DNA of 64,000 bases from Shewanella morhuae (GTDB lineage: Bacteria; Pseudomonadota; Gammaproteobacteria; Enterobacterales; Shewanellaceae), in assembly GCF_900156405.1 (NCBI RefSeq), contig NZ_FTNN01000002.1, positions 164,547-228,546 of the forward strand, given 5' to 3'. Shown in pieces: positions 27,636-37,984 of the stretch (position 1 is its first letter; each line of letters starts with the position of its first letter). Below the pieces are notes generated by a model. It saw only the letters and a list, made by a program, of their open reading frames with translations, ran no database searches and was not told the origin of the DNA. Made by a program: the position numbers and the translations under genes.

Positions 27636-28151
27636 TCAGCTCAACATTTCAGGGGTAAATTGTTCAGCTGAGAGCAACAAGCCTAAACTGTCGATTTGCG
27701 CGTTTAAACGATTCAAATCTTGGGTCAACGCAGGCAAGGTCAGTGTATTATCATCAAGTAAATATACTTGCCTTAACGTTGTGTAATAAAAAAGCAGTGT
27801 GATCAATGCATTGACATCATTTTGCGCCGCAGCAGCTTTAATTTTAACTAATTTACGATAAATACGATTATGTAACTGCTTTAATCGCCAAACGTAATAA
27901 ATCTCACGAAAAAATGGCCGTTCCTTAAAGTGATGCAACACAGCGCCACATAAGCCCACACTTAAGATCACCCCTAAAAGGTTTAAATGAAAGTTACCCG
28001 TCGGCTCGCCCGGTATCGGGGTCGCTCCAAAAATGGCAATCAATACCGATCCGAAAGCCAATGAAAGTCCCACCAAGCTGAGCACTAAAATCACAATCAA
28101 TAAATTCATGTTCTTACGATATCGGGTTTTATCTATTTCTTGCAGTTTCAT
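27636..28151 (-). CDS. DUF3087 family membrane protein
   Basis: 171 residues starting MKLQEIDKTRYRKNMN, the DUF3087 signature. Two transmembrane helices (about 16-40 and 56-76) are followed by a cytoplasmic helical domain. Function unknown. I prefer the ATG at 28151 over the adjacent GTG at 28154. It is alone and converges on the POT-like transporter. Confidence 0.72.
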   Translation of the reverse strand: MKLQEIDKTRYRKNMNLLIVILVLSLVGLSLAFGSVLIAIFGATPIPGEPTGNFHLNLLGVILSVGLCGAVLHHFKERPFFREIYYVWRLKQLHNRIYRKLVKIKAAAAQNDVNALITLLFYYTTLRQVYLLDDNTLTLPALTQDLNRLNAQIDSLGLLLSAEQFTPEMLS

Positions 28152-28304
28152 CACAGTACGCTCGAATAGCCCGCCCAGTGTAGGCGTATCAATAATTAAT
28201 GGTAAATCATACCCGAATCGTCTTTATTCGACCTTAATTGATTTAAACGAATCGCATACACATATGTTTAAACCGACCTACTCGACCGTTTATTGAGTAA
28301 CTAC

Positions 28305-29423
28305 TTAAATTAAGCGGGAGTTAAAACAAGCCATAAGCTGTTGTTCTATCTCATCCCAATCAACGTCATTCACGGTTATGATTTCTAATCTAGAATCTAG
28401 CGTATCATCCAGTTCAACCACACTTAGCTCATGGTCAATCCAATTAAACCCTGCAATACCATCTGACGTGATCATCACCGCTTTTAATCTGAGCAGCGCG
28501 TGCCCCATATTAGATGACTGGGATTGCCGTTGAATAAAAGCAATCAGCTTTTCAAAATCAAACTCTAATGTCGGCTCAAATACCCAACCACAGCTAAAGC
28601 AACCCTCGCCTCGATTCTGCTTGCGCACCATGCCGCGCTTATCAAAAGCTAAACTAGTCTCCATTGCCCCATCAGCAAACAAACCCAATTCACTTAAATG
28701 TGAGCCACCAGTTCGCAGCAAGCTAGGCGTGGTTATCGCAAGATTACCCAGCTTAGGGTTCACGCCAGTAGGCCCACTCGTGCTGAGTGAAACACGCCGC
28801 GGCTGGTTAAGATAATCGAGCAAAGCGCGGGGTAAAGGCTGCTGGTTTGTATGGCTGACCACGGGAATATCGACTCGTTCGATATGGCTTAAATAAGTCT
28901 GTAACTCATAAAGTAGCTTGGTGTTTTCAGCATCATACAAATCGGATTTCGTGGCGATAATCACATCGGCCACTTGCAGTTGTTGAATAAAATTAGCGTG
29001 TTCGCGATAACGTGGATCGTGAATTTTGCGTGCATCCACTAAACATAGGGTGCTGCGTAGTGAAATCACATTCTGATAATGAGCAGCACTCAACACTTTA
29101 ATAATTTCATTGGGATGGCCAAGCCCAGTAGGCTCAATCAGTAAACGGTCTGGTTTCGCTTTGGCAATCAATTGATTGATAGCGACTTGCGTCGGTACGC
29201 CTGCAGCACAACACATACAGCCCCCCGAAACCTCACGAATTTGTATGCCGTTTTCAGCGGAGTTGAGTAGACCAGCATCAATCCCCACCTCGCCAAATTC
29301 ATTGACTAATACCGCCCACGTTTCACCTGCGGGTTTAGTCGCCAGCAATTGCTTAATCAAAGAGGTTTTACCCACACCTAAAAAACCTGTGATGATATTG
29401 GTAGGAATCGCTTTGATGATCAT
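28305..29423 (-). CDS. COG0523/CobW family GTP-binding metallochaperone
   Basis: 372 residues. The Walker A motif is GFLGVGKTS near the N-terminus, and the signature metal-binding CxCC appears as SGGCMCCA. Further GTPase motifs are EPTGLGHP and ATKSDL. The C-terminal CobW_C domain is about 270-370. Members load zinc, iron or cobalt into client proteins; the metal cannot be read here, and no Zur-type dyad is obvious upstream. I chose the ATG at 29423. A GTG eight codons upstream is also possible. It is transcribed towards DUF3087 across 150 bases. Confidence 0.82.
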   Translation of the reverse strand: MIIKAIPTNIITGFLGVGKTSLIKQLLATKPAGETWAVLVNEFGEVGIDAGLLNSAENGIQIREVSGGCMCCAAGVPTQVAINQLIAKAKPDRLLIEPTGLGHPNEIIKVLSAAHYQNVISLRSTLCLVDARKIHDPRYREHANFIQQLQVADVIIATKSDLYDAENTKLLYELQTYLSHIERVDIPVVSHTNQQPLPRALLDYLNQPRRVSLSTSGPTGVNPKLGNLAITTPSLLRTGGSHLSELGLFADGAMETSLAFDKRGMVRKQNRGEGCFSCGWVFEPTLEFDFEKLIAFIQRQSQSSNMGHALLRLKAVMITSDGIAGFNWIDHELSVVELDDTLDSRLEIITVNDVDWDEIEQQLMACFNSRLI

Positions 29424-29517
29424 AGGGATACTCGCTTGGTAACTCACTCAAATAAGGCTCACTCGAATAGCAAGCTTGGCCCTCGAGTGTAGAAGTATTG
29501 GCTTTGAAGCTCAACAA

Positions 29518-29543
29518 AAAGCGCATCGATTAGGATGCGCTTT
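29518..29543 (-). terminator. rhlE terminator
   Basis: On the reverse strand, a 10-bp stem of AAAGCGCATC and GATGCGCTTT is followed by TTTTTGTTG. It lies about 85 bases past the rhlE stop. Confidence 0.85.
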
Positions 29544-29626
29544 GTGGTGATAACATACGATTCAGCATGCTAAAAACTAAGCTGAAAAGCGCTATCGACT
29601 TATTGATAGCTAAAAGTTAATTGCAC

Positions 29627-31045
29627 TTATTTAGCTTTATTAGACCGACCGCCAAAACCAGACTTATTGCTCACTAAATTTGACTTAGGTTTAGTGGCAT
29701 TAAACGGTTTACCTGAGCCAGAAGCAGGCTTAGCGCGGCTAGAGTATTTGTCGTCGCCCGCTTTGCTATCCTGCGCTTTACCTTTAGCGTACTTCCCCTG
29801 ACGGGACTGACCAATGGTGCGATCCTGCGGCGCTTTATGGCTCCACTTTCCAATTAGTTTAATTGGCGCGGCGGGCACGTCACGATAACGGGCAGGCAAA
29901 GGCGTACCTTCTTCATAACCTGGTTGTACCGACACTGGCAGCTTTTGATCTATCAAGGCTTCAATTTCAGCAAGCATTTCATCGTCAGCAGGCGCTACAA
30001 ATGAAATGGCGCGCCCTGTTAATCCCGCGCGGCCAGTACGGCCAATACGGTGGATATAATCTTCGGCAAGGAACGGCAACTCAAGGTTAATCACCATAGG
30101 CAACGCGTGAATATCTAACCCACGGGCGGCGACATCGGTTGCCACCAGCACGCGTAATTTACCGGTTTTAAATTCTTCCAATACCCGATTACGTGAGCCT
30201 TGGGTTTTATCACCATGGAATACGCCTGCGGCGATGCCATCAAGCTTCAATTCTTGTAATAAATGCTCGGCGCTTTCTTTAGTGCTGGCAAATACCAACA
30301 CTTGGCGCCAATTGTTACGACCAACCAGTTCAGACAATAGCTCGGCTTTACGGCGTTTATCAACACGATACACTTCTTGTACTACGGTGGATGCTGTCGT
30401 GGTGTCGGCCACATTGACCCATTGGGGTTCATTCAGCATTTTCTCAGCCAGTAATTTGACCGCATCGCTATAGGTGGCTGAAAACAACATGGTTTGATGC
30501 TGCACTGCAATTAAACGTTTCACTTTTTCAATATCACGCACAAAACCCATGTCTAACATGCGGTCGGCTTCATCGATCACTAAGGTAGTGACACTCGACA
30601 GATCTAATTGAAACTGGCCGATAATGTCAAAGAGTCGACCCGGTGTTGCCACCAGTATATCCACGCCCTGCTCTACCCCTTTACGCTGGGGGTTCATATT
30701 GGCGCCGCCATAAACTGCGAGGGTTTTCAGTGGCAGAAACTGGCTGTATTTCTGGATATTTTCACACACTTGAATCGCAAGTTCGCGAGTTGGCGTCATC
30801 ACCAAAGCACGTAAAATGGGTTTGTTATTGCTGTCATTGGCTAACGACTCAGCCGCCAGCTTTTCAAGTACAGGCAGAGCAAAGGAAGCTGTTTTACCAG
30901 TCCCCGTTTGGGCACAGGCCATAATGTCTTTGCCTTCAAAGGCAAGCGGGATCACTTTCTCTTGCACTTGAGTGAGTTGCTGATAGCCACACTCAGTTAT
31001 CGCATTCAAAATAGGGGAAGATAAACCGAGTGTTTCAAATTTCAT
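29627..31045 (-). CDS. rhlE: DEAD-box ATP-dependent RNA helicase RhlE
   Basis: 472 residues with the complete DEAD-box set: a Q motif (YQQLTQVQEKVIP), Walker A AQTGTGKT, PTRELA, DEAD in VIDEADRMLDMGF, SAT in LFSAT, and the helicase C-domain motifs ATDVAARGLD and HRIGRTGR. The basic, Gly/Ser/Lys-rich C-terminal tail (about 390-472) is typical of RhlE and likely binds RNA. It probably remodels rRNA or helps RNA turnover. RhlE-like paralogues are common in this genus, so the precise symbol is moderate. It has its own terminator. Confidence 0.88.
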   Translation of the reverse strand: MKFETLGLSSPILNAITECGYQQLTQVQEKVIPLAFEGKDIMACAQTGTGKTASFALPVLEKLAAESLANDSNNKPILRALVMTPTRELAIQVCENIQKYSQFLPLKTLAVYGGANMNPQRKGVEQGVDILVATPGRLFDIIGQFQLDLSSVTTLVIDEADRMLDMGFVRDIEKVKRLIAVQHQTMLFSATYSDAVKLLAEKMLNEPQWVNVADTTTASTVVQEVYRVDKRRKAELLSELVGRNNWRQVLVFASTKESAEHLLQELKLDGIAAGVFHGDKTQGSRNRVLEEFKTGKLRVLVATDVAARGLDIHALPMVINLELPFLAEDYIHRIGRTGRAGLTGRAISFVAPADDEMLAEIEALIDQKLPVSVQPGYEEGTPLPARYRDVPAAPIKLIGKWSHKAPQDRTIGQSRQGKYAKGKAQDSKAGDDKYSSRAKPASGSGKPFNATKPKSNLVSNKSGFGGRSNKAK

Positions 31046-31184
31046 AGGGACTCTTTAACTAAGTAGTAAAACTTTGATGCGAGGTAACAATGCCCCAACG
31101 CGGGGCCGCGGAGTCTAGCAAAATCCACGGCGCTTTTATAGGCAATAATTATCTCCGGCTTATTATCGCATCAGGCATAGAAAA

Positions 31185-34100
31185 TCAAAGATCCGAAATC
31201 AAAGAACGACACTGCAGATATTGTTGCGTAAATTCGCTCGCGGGTATCGGCCTTGAGAACAAATAACCTTGCCCATAGTCGCAACCTGCCGCTAACAGCA
31301 CTTGGCGCTGCGCCTCGGTTTCAACCCCCTCAGCGATCACTTTCATTCCTAATTTATGGGCCATAACGATGATCGCTTCACACAGTATTTGATCGTTTTT
31401 ATCAGTATCAACATTACGGGTAAAAGACTGATCAATTTTAAGGTAATCAATATCAAATTTTTTCAAATAAGCTAACGATGAGTAGCCCGTACCGAAATCA
31501 TCCAGCGACACTTGCACGCCCGCATCACGATAGGCCAGTAGCTTTTCAGTGACCCCCATGCTGGCATCCAATAACAAGCCTTCGGTAATTTCAACGCACA
31601 CACCTGCCCCAGTAATATTCAGCTCTTGTAATAATTTCAGCCAATCATTGAGAAGTGTGCCTTCATCGCGAAATTGGATCGGTGATTTGTTAACGCTTAT
31701 TTGAATATCGACCCCTAAACCATGGCGCCAAGCTGCACTTTGGCGCGCCGCTTGTTCAAACACCCAATTGCCAATTTCAACAATTAACCCTGTATCTTCC
31801 GCCACTGGAATAAACTCAGACGGTGGCACCGCACCGCGCTCGCAATGGTGCCAGCGGATCAAGGCTTCAGCCTTAGTCACTTCACCGGTTGCGAGTGCAA
31901 CAATCGGCTGATAATGCAGTTCAAATTCTTTATTAGTAACGGCTTGACGTAAATCTTGAATCAAGCGCATGCGGTATTTGGCATATTCTTGCATTGATGG
32001 GGTGAAATAATTGAAACGATTGCGCCCTTGCTCCTTTGCCGCATACATAGCTTGGTCGGCATGTTTGAGTAGTCCTTCAATACTGGTGGAATCATCTGGA
32101 TATAGGGTGATACCAATGCTGACACTAATAAACGCGGTTTCTTCGCCTAACACATAGGGCTCAGCAATACGGTGCAGAATATTTTCCGCAATGCGCTCAA
32201 TACTGTAATGATCATTCATTGCACTTAACACGACCGTAAATTCGTCGCCACCAAGACGCGCCACTACATCGGTGTCACGGACACAGGATTTCAACCGGCT
32301 GGCGGTTTCTATCAGCAATAAATCCCCCATAGCATGGCCTAACGTGTCATTCACTTCTTTAAAGAAATCTAAGTCTAAAAATAACAGAGCAAAGTGGGTA
32401 CTATTGCGATCTGAGTTTTTAATTTCGCTACTTAAATATTCCAATAACATGCGCCGATTCGGTAAGCCTGTTAGCGTGTCGTAGTTAGCCTGTTTCCAAA
32501 TTAAATGTTCATTTTGCTTCTTATCGGTAATATCCGAGAACAGTGCAACGCGTCGGTAAGGCTTGCCTTCCTTATCATTAATCGTATTAATGGTTAGCCA
32601 AATAACATATTCCTCACCATTCCTACGTCGCTGCAGCATCTCGCCTTGCCATTGGCCGCTATCACGTATTTCATTATTCATTTGTTTATAAAAATCAAGA
32701 CCATTAAGGTCACAATACAATAATCGAATATGCTGACCCCATACTTCGGCCTCACCATAACCAGTCATCTCGCTAAAAGCAGCGTTTACGGTAATGATCA
32801 GGCCTTTTTCATCCAGTACACTCATGGCTTCAGAGCTATTGTCATATACCAGTGCTGACAGCTTTAAGGATTCTTCAAGCAATTTTGCGTCAGTAATATC
32901 GGAATAAGTGCCACACATCCGCAAGGCATGATTATTCGAGTCACGGCTCACCACTTTACCCGTATCTAAAACCCAACGAACATTACGATTAAGGGTATTA
33001 AGCCGATATTCCATCCTGTGTTGTGCTGTTTCACCGCGAATATGCGCTTCGATAGAGTGTAAAACCTTAGGCCTATCTTCAGCTACGATCGCATCCATCC
33101 ATTGGCGGCTATTGGCGTTAAGCATGTCAATGTCGCAGCCCAAAATATCGGCACTGCGGGTATTACGTTCAACGCGATCGTTACGAATATCCCAATCCCA
33201 TACCCCAAGCTCACTACTGCTTAACACCAACTCAAGTTGCTCGCGGCTCGCCAGTACTTCTTGATCGGCTAGAGTTTGCGCCGTGATATCTAAAAAGCCG
33301 GCAATCACTAACAATACTTGATGGTCTGCTCGCTTACAGGAAACGGTCATATGGGTATAAACACATGAACCGTCTTTACTGATAAAACGTTTACCCATCT
33401 CGTAGCTGTCAATTTGTCCATTGAGCATCAATTCAAATTTGAGTAAATCAGCTTTTAAATCGTCAGGATGGGTAATAGTTGACCAGGTCATCTGCAGTAA
33501 TTCATCTTCAGAATATTTGAACATTTGACACAGGCGGGGGTTTACTTTGATCCATTTATGGTCGACACCCGTTATCGCAATACCAATATTGCCAATGTTA
33601 AATTGGCTGCGAAACAAAAAGTCATCTTGCAGGCGAATTTGCTCATCGCGCTCAAGCTCATAACGTCTTGATAGTAATCGACTCAACAGCCATGTGGCGA
33701 TGGGATATATGGTCAATACCGGCAAGGTGATGTTACTGAGTATGGATAAGGCGTCTACGCTAGGTAAAAAGAAGAAGAACCACAGCAACATCACTATATG
33801 GACAGTGTAAGCAAAAATAAAGATTTCCAAATCTGAAATGTTGGCTAACTTAGACTTACTGTATTGGCGCCATAGTATTCCAATGACGCCAGATGAAACT
33901 ATGGTAGCAACACCGAGCCACATTGCAGTGCCACCAATACTGATGCGATACAGCCCTGTCATCACCACGGCAACAAAGGTCGGAACACCGCCAAAAAAAA
34001 GGCCTGAAACACATAAAATAACCGAACGAGTATCAAACACAAAACCAGGTTTGTACACCCACGATGTGCTCATAATTGTGATACCAACACCGCCAATCAG

Positions 34101-34232
34101 CAGCCCAATCACAATGCGCCACAGTAAATAATACTGTCGTTGATGTTTTTTAGGGATCACGTCATACAAAAAGACCAATGCCAGCATTAAAGCCGCATTT
34201 TGTACTAACGGAAAGATAATACTTTTATCCAT
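31185..34232 (-). CDS. Membrane PAS-GGDEF-EAL protein (bifunctional c-di-GMP enzyme candidate)
   Basis: 1015 residues. The order is an N-terminal 5TM/LytS-like membrane sensor (about 5-190), three PAS domains (about 205-320, 330-450, 455-575), GGDEF (about 580-745) and EAL (about 755-1005). GGDEF is intact (RLGGDEF), with a matching RDTD inhibitory site five residues before it. The EAL residues also look complete: EALIRW, EITEG, DDFGTGYSS, YLKID and EGVE. Both cyclase and phosphodiesterase activity are therefore possible, though many such proteins show only one. It stands alone, divergent from the cyclophilin gene. Confidence 0.9.
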   Translation of the reverse strand: MDKSIIFPLVQNAALMLALVFLYDVIPKKHQRQYYLLWRIVIGLLIGGVGITIMSTSWVYKPGFVFDTRSVILCVSGLFFGGVPTFVAVVMTGLYRISIGGTAMWLGVATIVSSGVIGILWRQYSKSKLANISDLEIFIFAYTVHIVMLLWFFFFLPSVDALSILSNITLPVLTIYPIATWLLSRLLSRRYELERDEQIRLQDDFLFRSQFNIGNIGIAITGVDHKWIKVNPRLCQMFKYSEDELLQMTWSTITHPDDLKADLLKFELMLNGQIDSYEMGKRFISKDGSCVYTHMTVSCKRADHQVLLVIAGFLDITAQTLADQEVLASREQLELVLSSSELGVWDWDIRNDRVERNTRSADILGCDIDMLNANSRQWMDAIVAEDRPKVLHSIEAHIRGETAQHRMEYRLNTLNRNVRWVLDTGKVVSRDSNNHALRMCGTYSDITDAKLLEESLKLSALVYDNSSEAMSVLDEKGLIITVNAAFSEMTGYGEAEVWGQHIRLLYCDLNGLDFYKQMNNEIRDSGQWQGEMLQRRRNGEEYVIWLTINTINDKEGKPYRRVALFSDITDKKQNEHLIWKQANYDTLTGLPNRRMLLEYLSSEIKNSDRNSTHFALLFLDLDFFKEVNDTLGHAMGDLLLIETASRLKSCVRDTDVVARLGGDEFTVVLSAMNDHYSIERIAENILHRIAEPYVLGEETAFISVSIGITLYPDDSTSIEGLLKHADQAMYAAKEQGRNRFNYFTPSMQEYAKYRMRLIQDLRQAVTNKEFELHYQPIVALATGEVTKAEALIRWHHCERGAVPPSEFIPVAEDTGLIVEIGNWVFEQAARQSAAWRHGLGVDIQISVNKSPIQFRDEGTLLNDWLKLLQELNITGAGVCVEITEGLLLDASMGVTEKLLAYRDAGVQVSLDDFGTGYSSLAYLKKFDIDYLKIDQSFTRNVDTDKNDQILCEAIIVMAHKLGMKVIAEGVETEAQRQVLLAAGCDYGQGYLFSRPIPASEFTQQYLQCRSLISDL

Positions 34233-34747
34233 AACCTAGAGAGCGACTCCAAAAATAAGTGGGGCGAATGCTATTTAAATATTTCACTAAATAGTGTAGC
34301 AGAATCACTTAGAAATCATGTGTTAATTCTATTAACTGCATCACAATTTAGTCTAGGCTGTGTGGATATTCAGGGTTGTTTTTTGCAGTAATTTAGCAGG
34401 TTGTTATGCAAGGCAAAGCCCATGTGGTGTAGTTATTCTATATAAACGGAGCCTAACACGGCAGAAACATCAGTCAAAAACAGCCCAAAGATGTCGTCTA
34501 GCAAACTTTTACATTATTGATCAAACCTATCTATCTCATCACTCACAAAAACCAATGCAACACTTTGTATCAGTGACGTTTTTATCTTGAATAACCTATT
34601 ACACCTCTGCCATCATCCACAAATACACAAAATGCAAACATAACCATAACATCACAGGTTTATTGATATTGCTGACGCACCAGCAGCAAGTTAATGCTTG
34701 TCCGGCCACATTGTAAAAATGACCATAATAAAGAATAGGGATATGAA
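34233..34747. other. Divergent region between the GGDEF-EAL gene and the cyclophilin gene
   Basis: 515 bases. A frame at 34360-34590 has no ribosome binding site and no recognisable product. No hairpin or palindrome stands out; presumably the two promoters lie here. Confidence 0.4.
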
Positions 34748-35383
34748 ATGAATAAGTTTACCGGATTGCTACTCACTGCTAGCTTAAGTTTAGGACTGCT
34801 AGGTTGCGATGGCAGCGTTGACGACAATAGCACTCCTGTTCCCCCAACACCGTCACCGACGCCACCGGCATTATCTGCTGATGTGTGTTATTTGATGAAC
34901 ACTACCAAAGGTAATATCACCCTCGCGATTGACTTAACGAACATGCCTATTACTGGCAAAAACTTTAAGCAGTATGTCGATAAATCTTTCTATAACGGCA
35001 CGCTATTCCATAGAACAGTCAATAATTTTATGATCCAAGGCGGTGGTTTTACCACAGGGCTTAAAAGTAAACCCACCAGCGCAGCTATCAAGAATGAAGC
35101 CGCTATCGGCATTAGTAATAAACGCGGTACTATTGCAATGGCAAGAGGCCAAGCATCTGATACTGCAACATCACAGTTCTATATCAACGTGTTAGATAAT
35201 TCTCAATTGGATGCATCCGCTGATAAGTTTGGTTACGCCGTATTTGGCAAAGTGGTGGATGGTATGGATGTTGCCGATCAGATAAGCATAGTAAAAACAA
35301 CCACGATTGATGGTTTCAGAGATACTCCTGTACAAGAAATTTTGATTAACTCCGTAACTGAAACAAGCTGTCCTGCGGCTTAA
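34748..35383 (+). CDS. Cyclophilin-type peptidyl-prolyl isomerase, predicted lipoprotein
   Basis: 211 residues. A lipoprotein signal ends in LLGC (Cys20), followed by a Pro/Thr-rich linker (about 28-42) and a cyclophilin domain. The active-site landmarks FHRTVNNFMIQGG and SQFYINV are present. It should fold prolines in the periplasm while anchored to a membrane. The linker with its repeated PTP pattern is unusual for PpiA, which is normally soluble. The terminator follows closely. It is related to ppiA but anchored, so I leave the symbol empty. Confidence 0.88.
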   Translation: MNKFTGLLLTASLSLGLLGCDGSVDDNSTPVPPTPSPTPPALSADVCYLMNTTKGNITLAIDLTNMPITGKNFKQYVDKSFYNGTLFHRTVNNFMIQGGGFTTGLKSKPTSAAIKNEAAIGISNKRGTIAMARGQASDTATSQFYINVLDNSQLDASADKFGYAVFGKVVDGMDVADQISIVKTTTIDGFRDTPVQEILINSVTETSCPAA

Positions 35384-35401
35384 AAGCGATACGATAAAAT
35401 C

Positions 35402-35431
35402 AAAAAAGCACTGAGAATTCAGTGCTTTTTT
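35402..35431. terminator. Bidirectional terminator after the cyclophilin gene
   Basis: A perfect stem, AAAAAAGCACTGA with TCAGTGCTTTTTT, and a GAAT loop. It also serves the convergent marR-type gene. Confidence 0.92.
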
Positions 35432-35479
35432 ATTTTAGTACTTTTATCTTTAAAAATTTATCTCAGAATTAATCGAAAC

Positions 35480-35956
35480 TTATTCATCACCCTGGATTTT
35501 GCCAACCAGTAGCATAGGCGCTGCATCAATTTTATCGGCGTCCATCATAGTCGCGATGCGCTCAACGGCCGAGAGTAATTGACTCTGCTCCCACTGTTCA
35601 AGATTTTGATAACGTTTAATAAAATGCTCTTGCAATGGTTTGGGTGAATCTTGTAATAATACACGCCCCGCATCACTAAGATATAAATGTACCTTACGCT
35701 TATCGGTTTCACTGCGTTGGCGGATAACCAAACCCCGCCCCTCAAGACGATCGATAATGGTCGTCACCGTCGCAGGACTCAAGGTAATTTCTTCCGCCAC
35801 GGTTTTCGCTAATGGCGCATCCAATTGGGCGATTTTTTGCATCACGATCAATTGCGGCCCAGTTAAACCTGAATGTTTATTCAGTTGGCGAGAATGAATG
35901 TCGATAGCGCGTATAACACGGCGCAGCGAAATGAGCAGTTGTTCGTACTTTTCCAT
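35480..35956 (-). CDS. MarR family transcriptional regulator
   Basis: 158 residues with the MarR winged helix (about 30-100: AEEITLSPATVTTIIDRLEGRGLV recognition helix, then RSETDKRKVHLYLSDAG wing). It binds DNA as a dimer, usually relieved by a small molecule. It lies directly downstream of the porin and BCCT-type transporter in the same orientation, so it could regulate choline uptake, but the target is unproven. The ATG follows GGGACATT. Confidence 0.8.
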   Translation of the reverse strand: MEKYEQLLISLRRVIRAIDIHSRQLNKHSGLTGPQLIVMQKIAQLDAPLAKTVAEEITLSPATVTTIIDRLEGRGLVIRQRSETDKRKVHLYLSDAGRVLLQDSPKPLQEHFIKRYQNLEQWEQSQLLSAVERIATMMDADKIDAAPMLLVGKIQGDE

Positions 35957-36019
35957 AATGTCCCATCCAAGTAGTCCAGTGCACCTTACCAGAAAGTGCC
36001 ACTGAACTCACCCACAGGA

Positions 36020-36042
36020 AGGACTTTTGCAGTAAAAGTCCT
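36020..36042 (-). terminator. Hairpin between the porin and marR-type genes
   Basis: A 9-bp stem AGGACTTTT with AAAAGTCCT and a five-base loop. No clear T-tract on the reverse strand, so it may be a weak terminator or mRNA end structure. Confidence 0.5.
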
Positions 36043-36047
36043 CTCGC

Positions 36048-36752
36048 TTACAACATGAATTGACGCGATACCGACAACACGAGACGCTCGTCACTGGTGT
36101 CTAAGTTCATACTGGTATCTTCAGCAGCCAGACTGAAATTAAAACCACTCCAATCGGTCATATAAGCAATGCGATAATGATTAAAGGATTTACCACCGTC
36201 CCATGACCATCTATCTTCATCAAGTGACGTCGAGCGATCAACACTTAGGCGAATATCATGACCTTCAGCGATGCTAATCGTATGGCCGAGCAACATAGTA
36301 TAATGCCCGCCGCCTAAGCCAAAGTAATCCCACGTATAGGTTAACTTAGCTTCAGAGTGACCCAAGGAAGTATCGTAGCCCAGCTTGCTATATAACTCTG
36401 GATAGTTGTAGTCATCAGAAAACGAATCACCATGGTAAGTATAATAAGCCAGACCAATATCGAGATTTAGCTGTTCACTCAGTTGATAAACTTTACCCGC
36501 ATAGGCATCCAGCTCTAACCATGTGTCATCATCACCACCAAAATCGACGTTAGAGGTAAAACTCCCCACGTACCAGCCAGAATCAAAACCGTAATCCAAA
36601 CTTCCTTGCAACGCGGGGCCGTTGTCAGTTTGGCTGACGCCGTTAAAAGTGTAATCCGAAGTTGCCTTAATGGTCGCCGATAACTGGGCATTGGCCGCTG
36701 CCGGTATTAGTAATAATCCAGCGACAATAGAGTAAAGATATATTGATTTCAT
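36048..36752 (-). CDS. TorF-family putative outer-membrane porin
   Basis: 234 residues from the ATG at 36752. A Sec signal peptide (about 1-22, ending ANA) is followed by alternating beta strands rich in Tyr and Gly, with SATIKATSDYTFNGVSQT and a terminal Phe-Met-Leu, as in the TorF/TIGR02001 proteins. It is probably a small outer-membrane beta barrel that admits the substrate of the upstream transporter. An in-frame ATG at 36767 overlaps the BCCT stop by one base and would add five residues. Translation is likely coupled to the transporter gene. Confidence 0.78.
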   Translation of the reverse strand: MKSIYLYSIVAGLLLIPAAANAQLSATIKATSDYTFNGVSQTDNGPALQGSLDYGFDSGWYVGSFTSNVDFGGDDDTWLELDAYAGKVYQLSEQLNLDIGLAYYTYHGDSFSDDYNYPELYSKLGYDTSLGHSEAKLTYTWDYFGLGGGHYTMLLGHTISIAEGHDIRLSVDRSTSLDEDRWSWDGGKSFNHYRIAYMTDWSGFNFSLAAEDTSMNLDTSDERLVLSVSRQFML

Positions 36753-36766
36753 TGTAGATTTTTCCA

Positions 36767-37984
36767 TTAATTGGCTAACTCAATTTTAGTAAAGTCGATT
36801 TTATTCTCTTTGGGCGAGCGTTCAATCCCGCTCACTGTGGATAATTGTGTCATCACGATATAGCCAAAACAGCTAAAGATCAGTCCAAGCGAAACAGCAC
36901 CAACCCATTGGATTTCAAGAAAATCTAATTTGAAAAGTAAGGTTAAGCTGCACAGTAACACTAAATTAAAGCTCATATATTTCAGCTTACCAAAACGTTC
37001 AATGGTTAGATTTAGGTTGTCGGTATAAAGACGAATAAGTGAATCTAATGAATTAATCACAAAGGTCACGCCAACGATCACCATCGCTAAATTATAGAAA
37101 CCCGAGGTATCTAAGCCATTAGCGCTGTAGTAATAAAGTACCGTGAACCAAATTGCGATAGGGATAGAGGGAAACACCATCATGGCTAACAACACTTGAT
37201 AAGTTTTCATCCCGCCAACAAAGCGCGAGGTAAATTGCCCAATCATAATGCTCCACGCAAACCACCAAAATAGATAAAACTCATGGTAGTCATTGATGGG
37301 TAATACAAACTTTTGAATATTACCGAAGTAGTCACCTAGTAAGGCAAAGGTGGTAAAGAATTCACCCACACTCGAATCGGCCGATAAAAAGGCATTGCCC
37401 CACATCACAGTAATCAAACCTAAAAACAACCAAGTGCTAGTTAAACTCAAAATTCGCACATAACGTATGCTGGTACTGGAATATATCGCTGCGGCAATCA
37501 CTATAAAAACGATTAAGTAGAAACTACTTATAATCGTTTTTCCATCACCTAACTCGGGTAAATACCAAGGTAAATTGCTCAGTAATAAATAGGCAGTAAA
37601 AGCACAAGTACCAATAATGACGACATTATTAATCAGTTTTATCAGCGGGATTTCAAAATACTTAACTCTAGGTTCGATCACGCAAAAATAGAAACAGGTT
37701 AAAAAGTAAAAGCCCCAAATCAAAAAGGCCCAAAAGCCAAACTCTAGCGCCAATGGATTGGTAAAGCCGTATTCAGGATTCGCTGCCACATTGGCATAAC
37801 CGGCAAATTCGGTCAGCGGAAACATGATCAAGCCGACATCTAAGCCTGAGGTAAATAGAATCGCGATAAAGGTGAACGTGCGTACCGGCGTCACGCCGAT
37901 ACAACGGATATTACCCCAACGATAAACAATAAATGCGATGGCAGTAAACGTGAACAGTATTCCTGCAGATAATAACCAGGTCAT
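36767..37984 (-). CDS. BCCT-type (choline/betaine) transporter, short form
   Basis: About 405 residues and 10-12 hydrophobic segments. The signature tryptophan stretch YLFWWFAWSIMIGQFTSRFVGG resembles the core helix of BCCT transporters. Typical BCCT proteins run to 500 residues or more, so this is a divergent short form. Its operon position with a porin and next to betIBA argues for choline uptake, a step otherwise missing here. The ATG at 37984 is chosen because GGGGGGAG lies eight bases upstream; a GTG three codons earlier would have no spacing. Confidence 0.72.
   Translation of the reverse strand: MTWLLSAGILFTFTAIAFIVYRWGNIRCIGVTPVRTFTFIAILFTSGLDVGLIMFPLTEFAGYANVAANPEYGFTNPLALEFGFWAFLIWGFYFLTCFYFCVIEPRVKYFEIPLIKLINNVVIIGTCAFTAYLLLSNLPWYLPELGDGKTIISSFYLIVFIVIAAAIYSSTSIRYVRILSLTSTWLFLGLITVMWGNAFLSADSSVGEFFTTFALLGDYFGNIQKFVLPINDYHEFYLFWWFAWSIMIGQFTSRFVGGMKTYQVLLAMMVFPSIPIAIWFTVLYYYSANGLDTSGFYNLAMVIVGVTFVINSLDSLIRLYTDNLNLTIERFGKLKYMSFNLVLLCSLTLLFKLDFLEIQWVGAVSLGLIFSCFGYIVMTQLSTVSGIERSPKENKIDFTKIELAN

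Noticed and set aside
34360..34590. 76-codon frame between the GGDEF-EAL and cyclophilin genes.
   Set aside because: No ribosome binding site or family resemblance.
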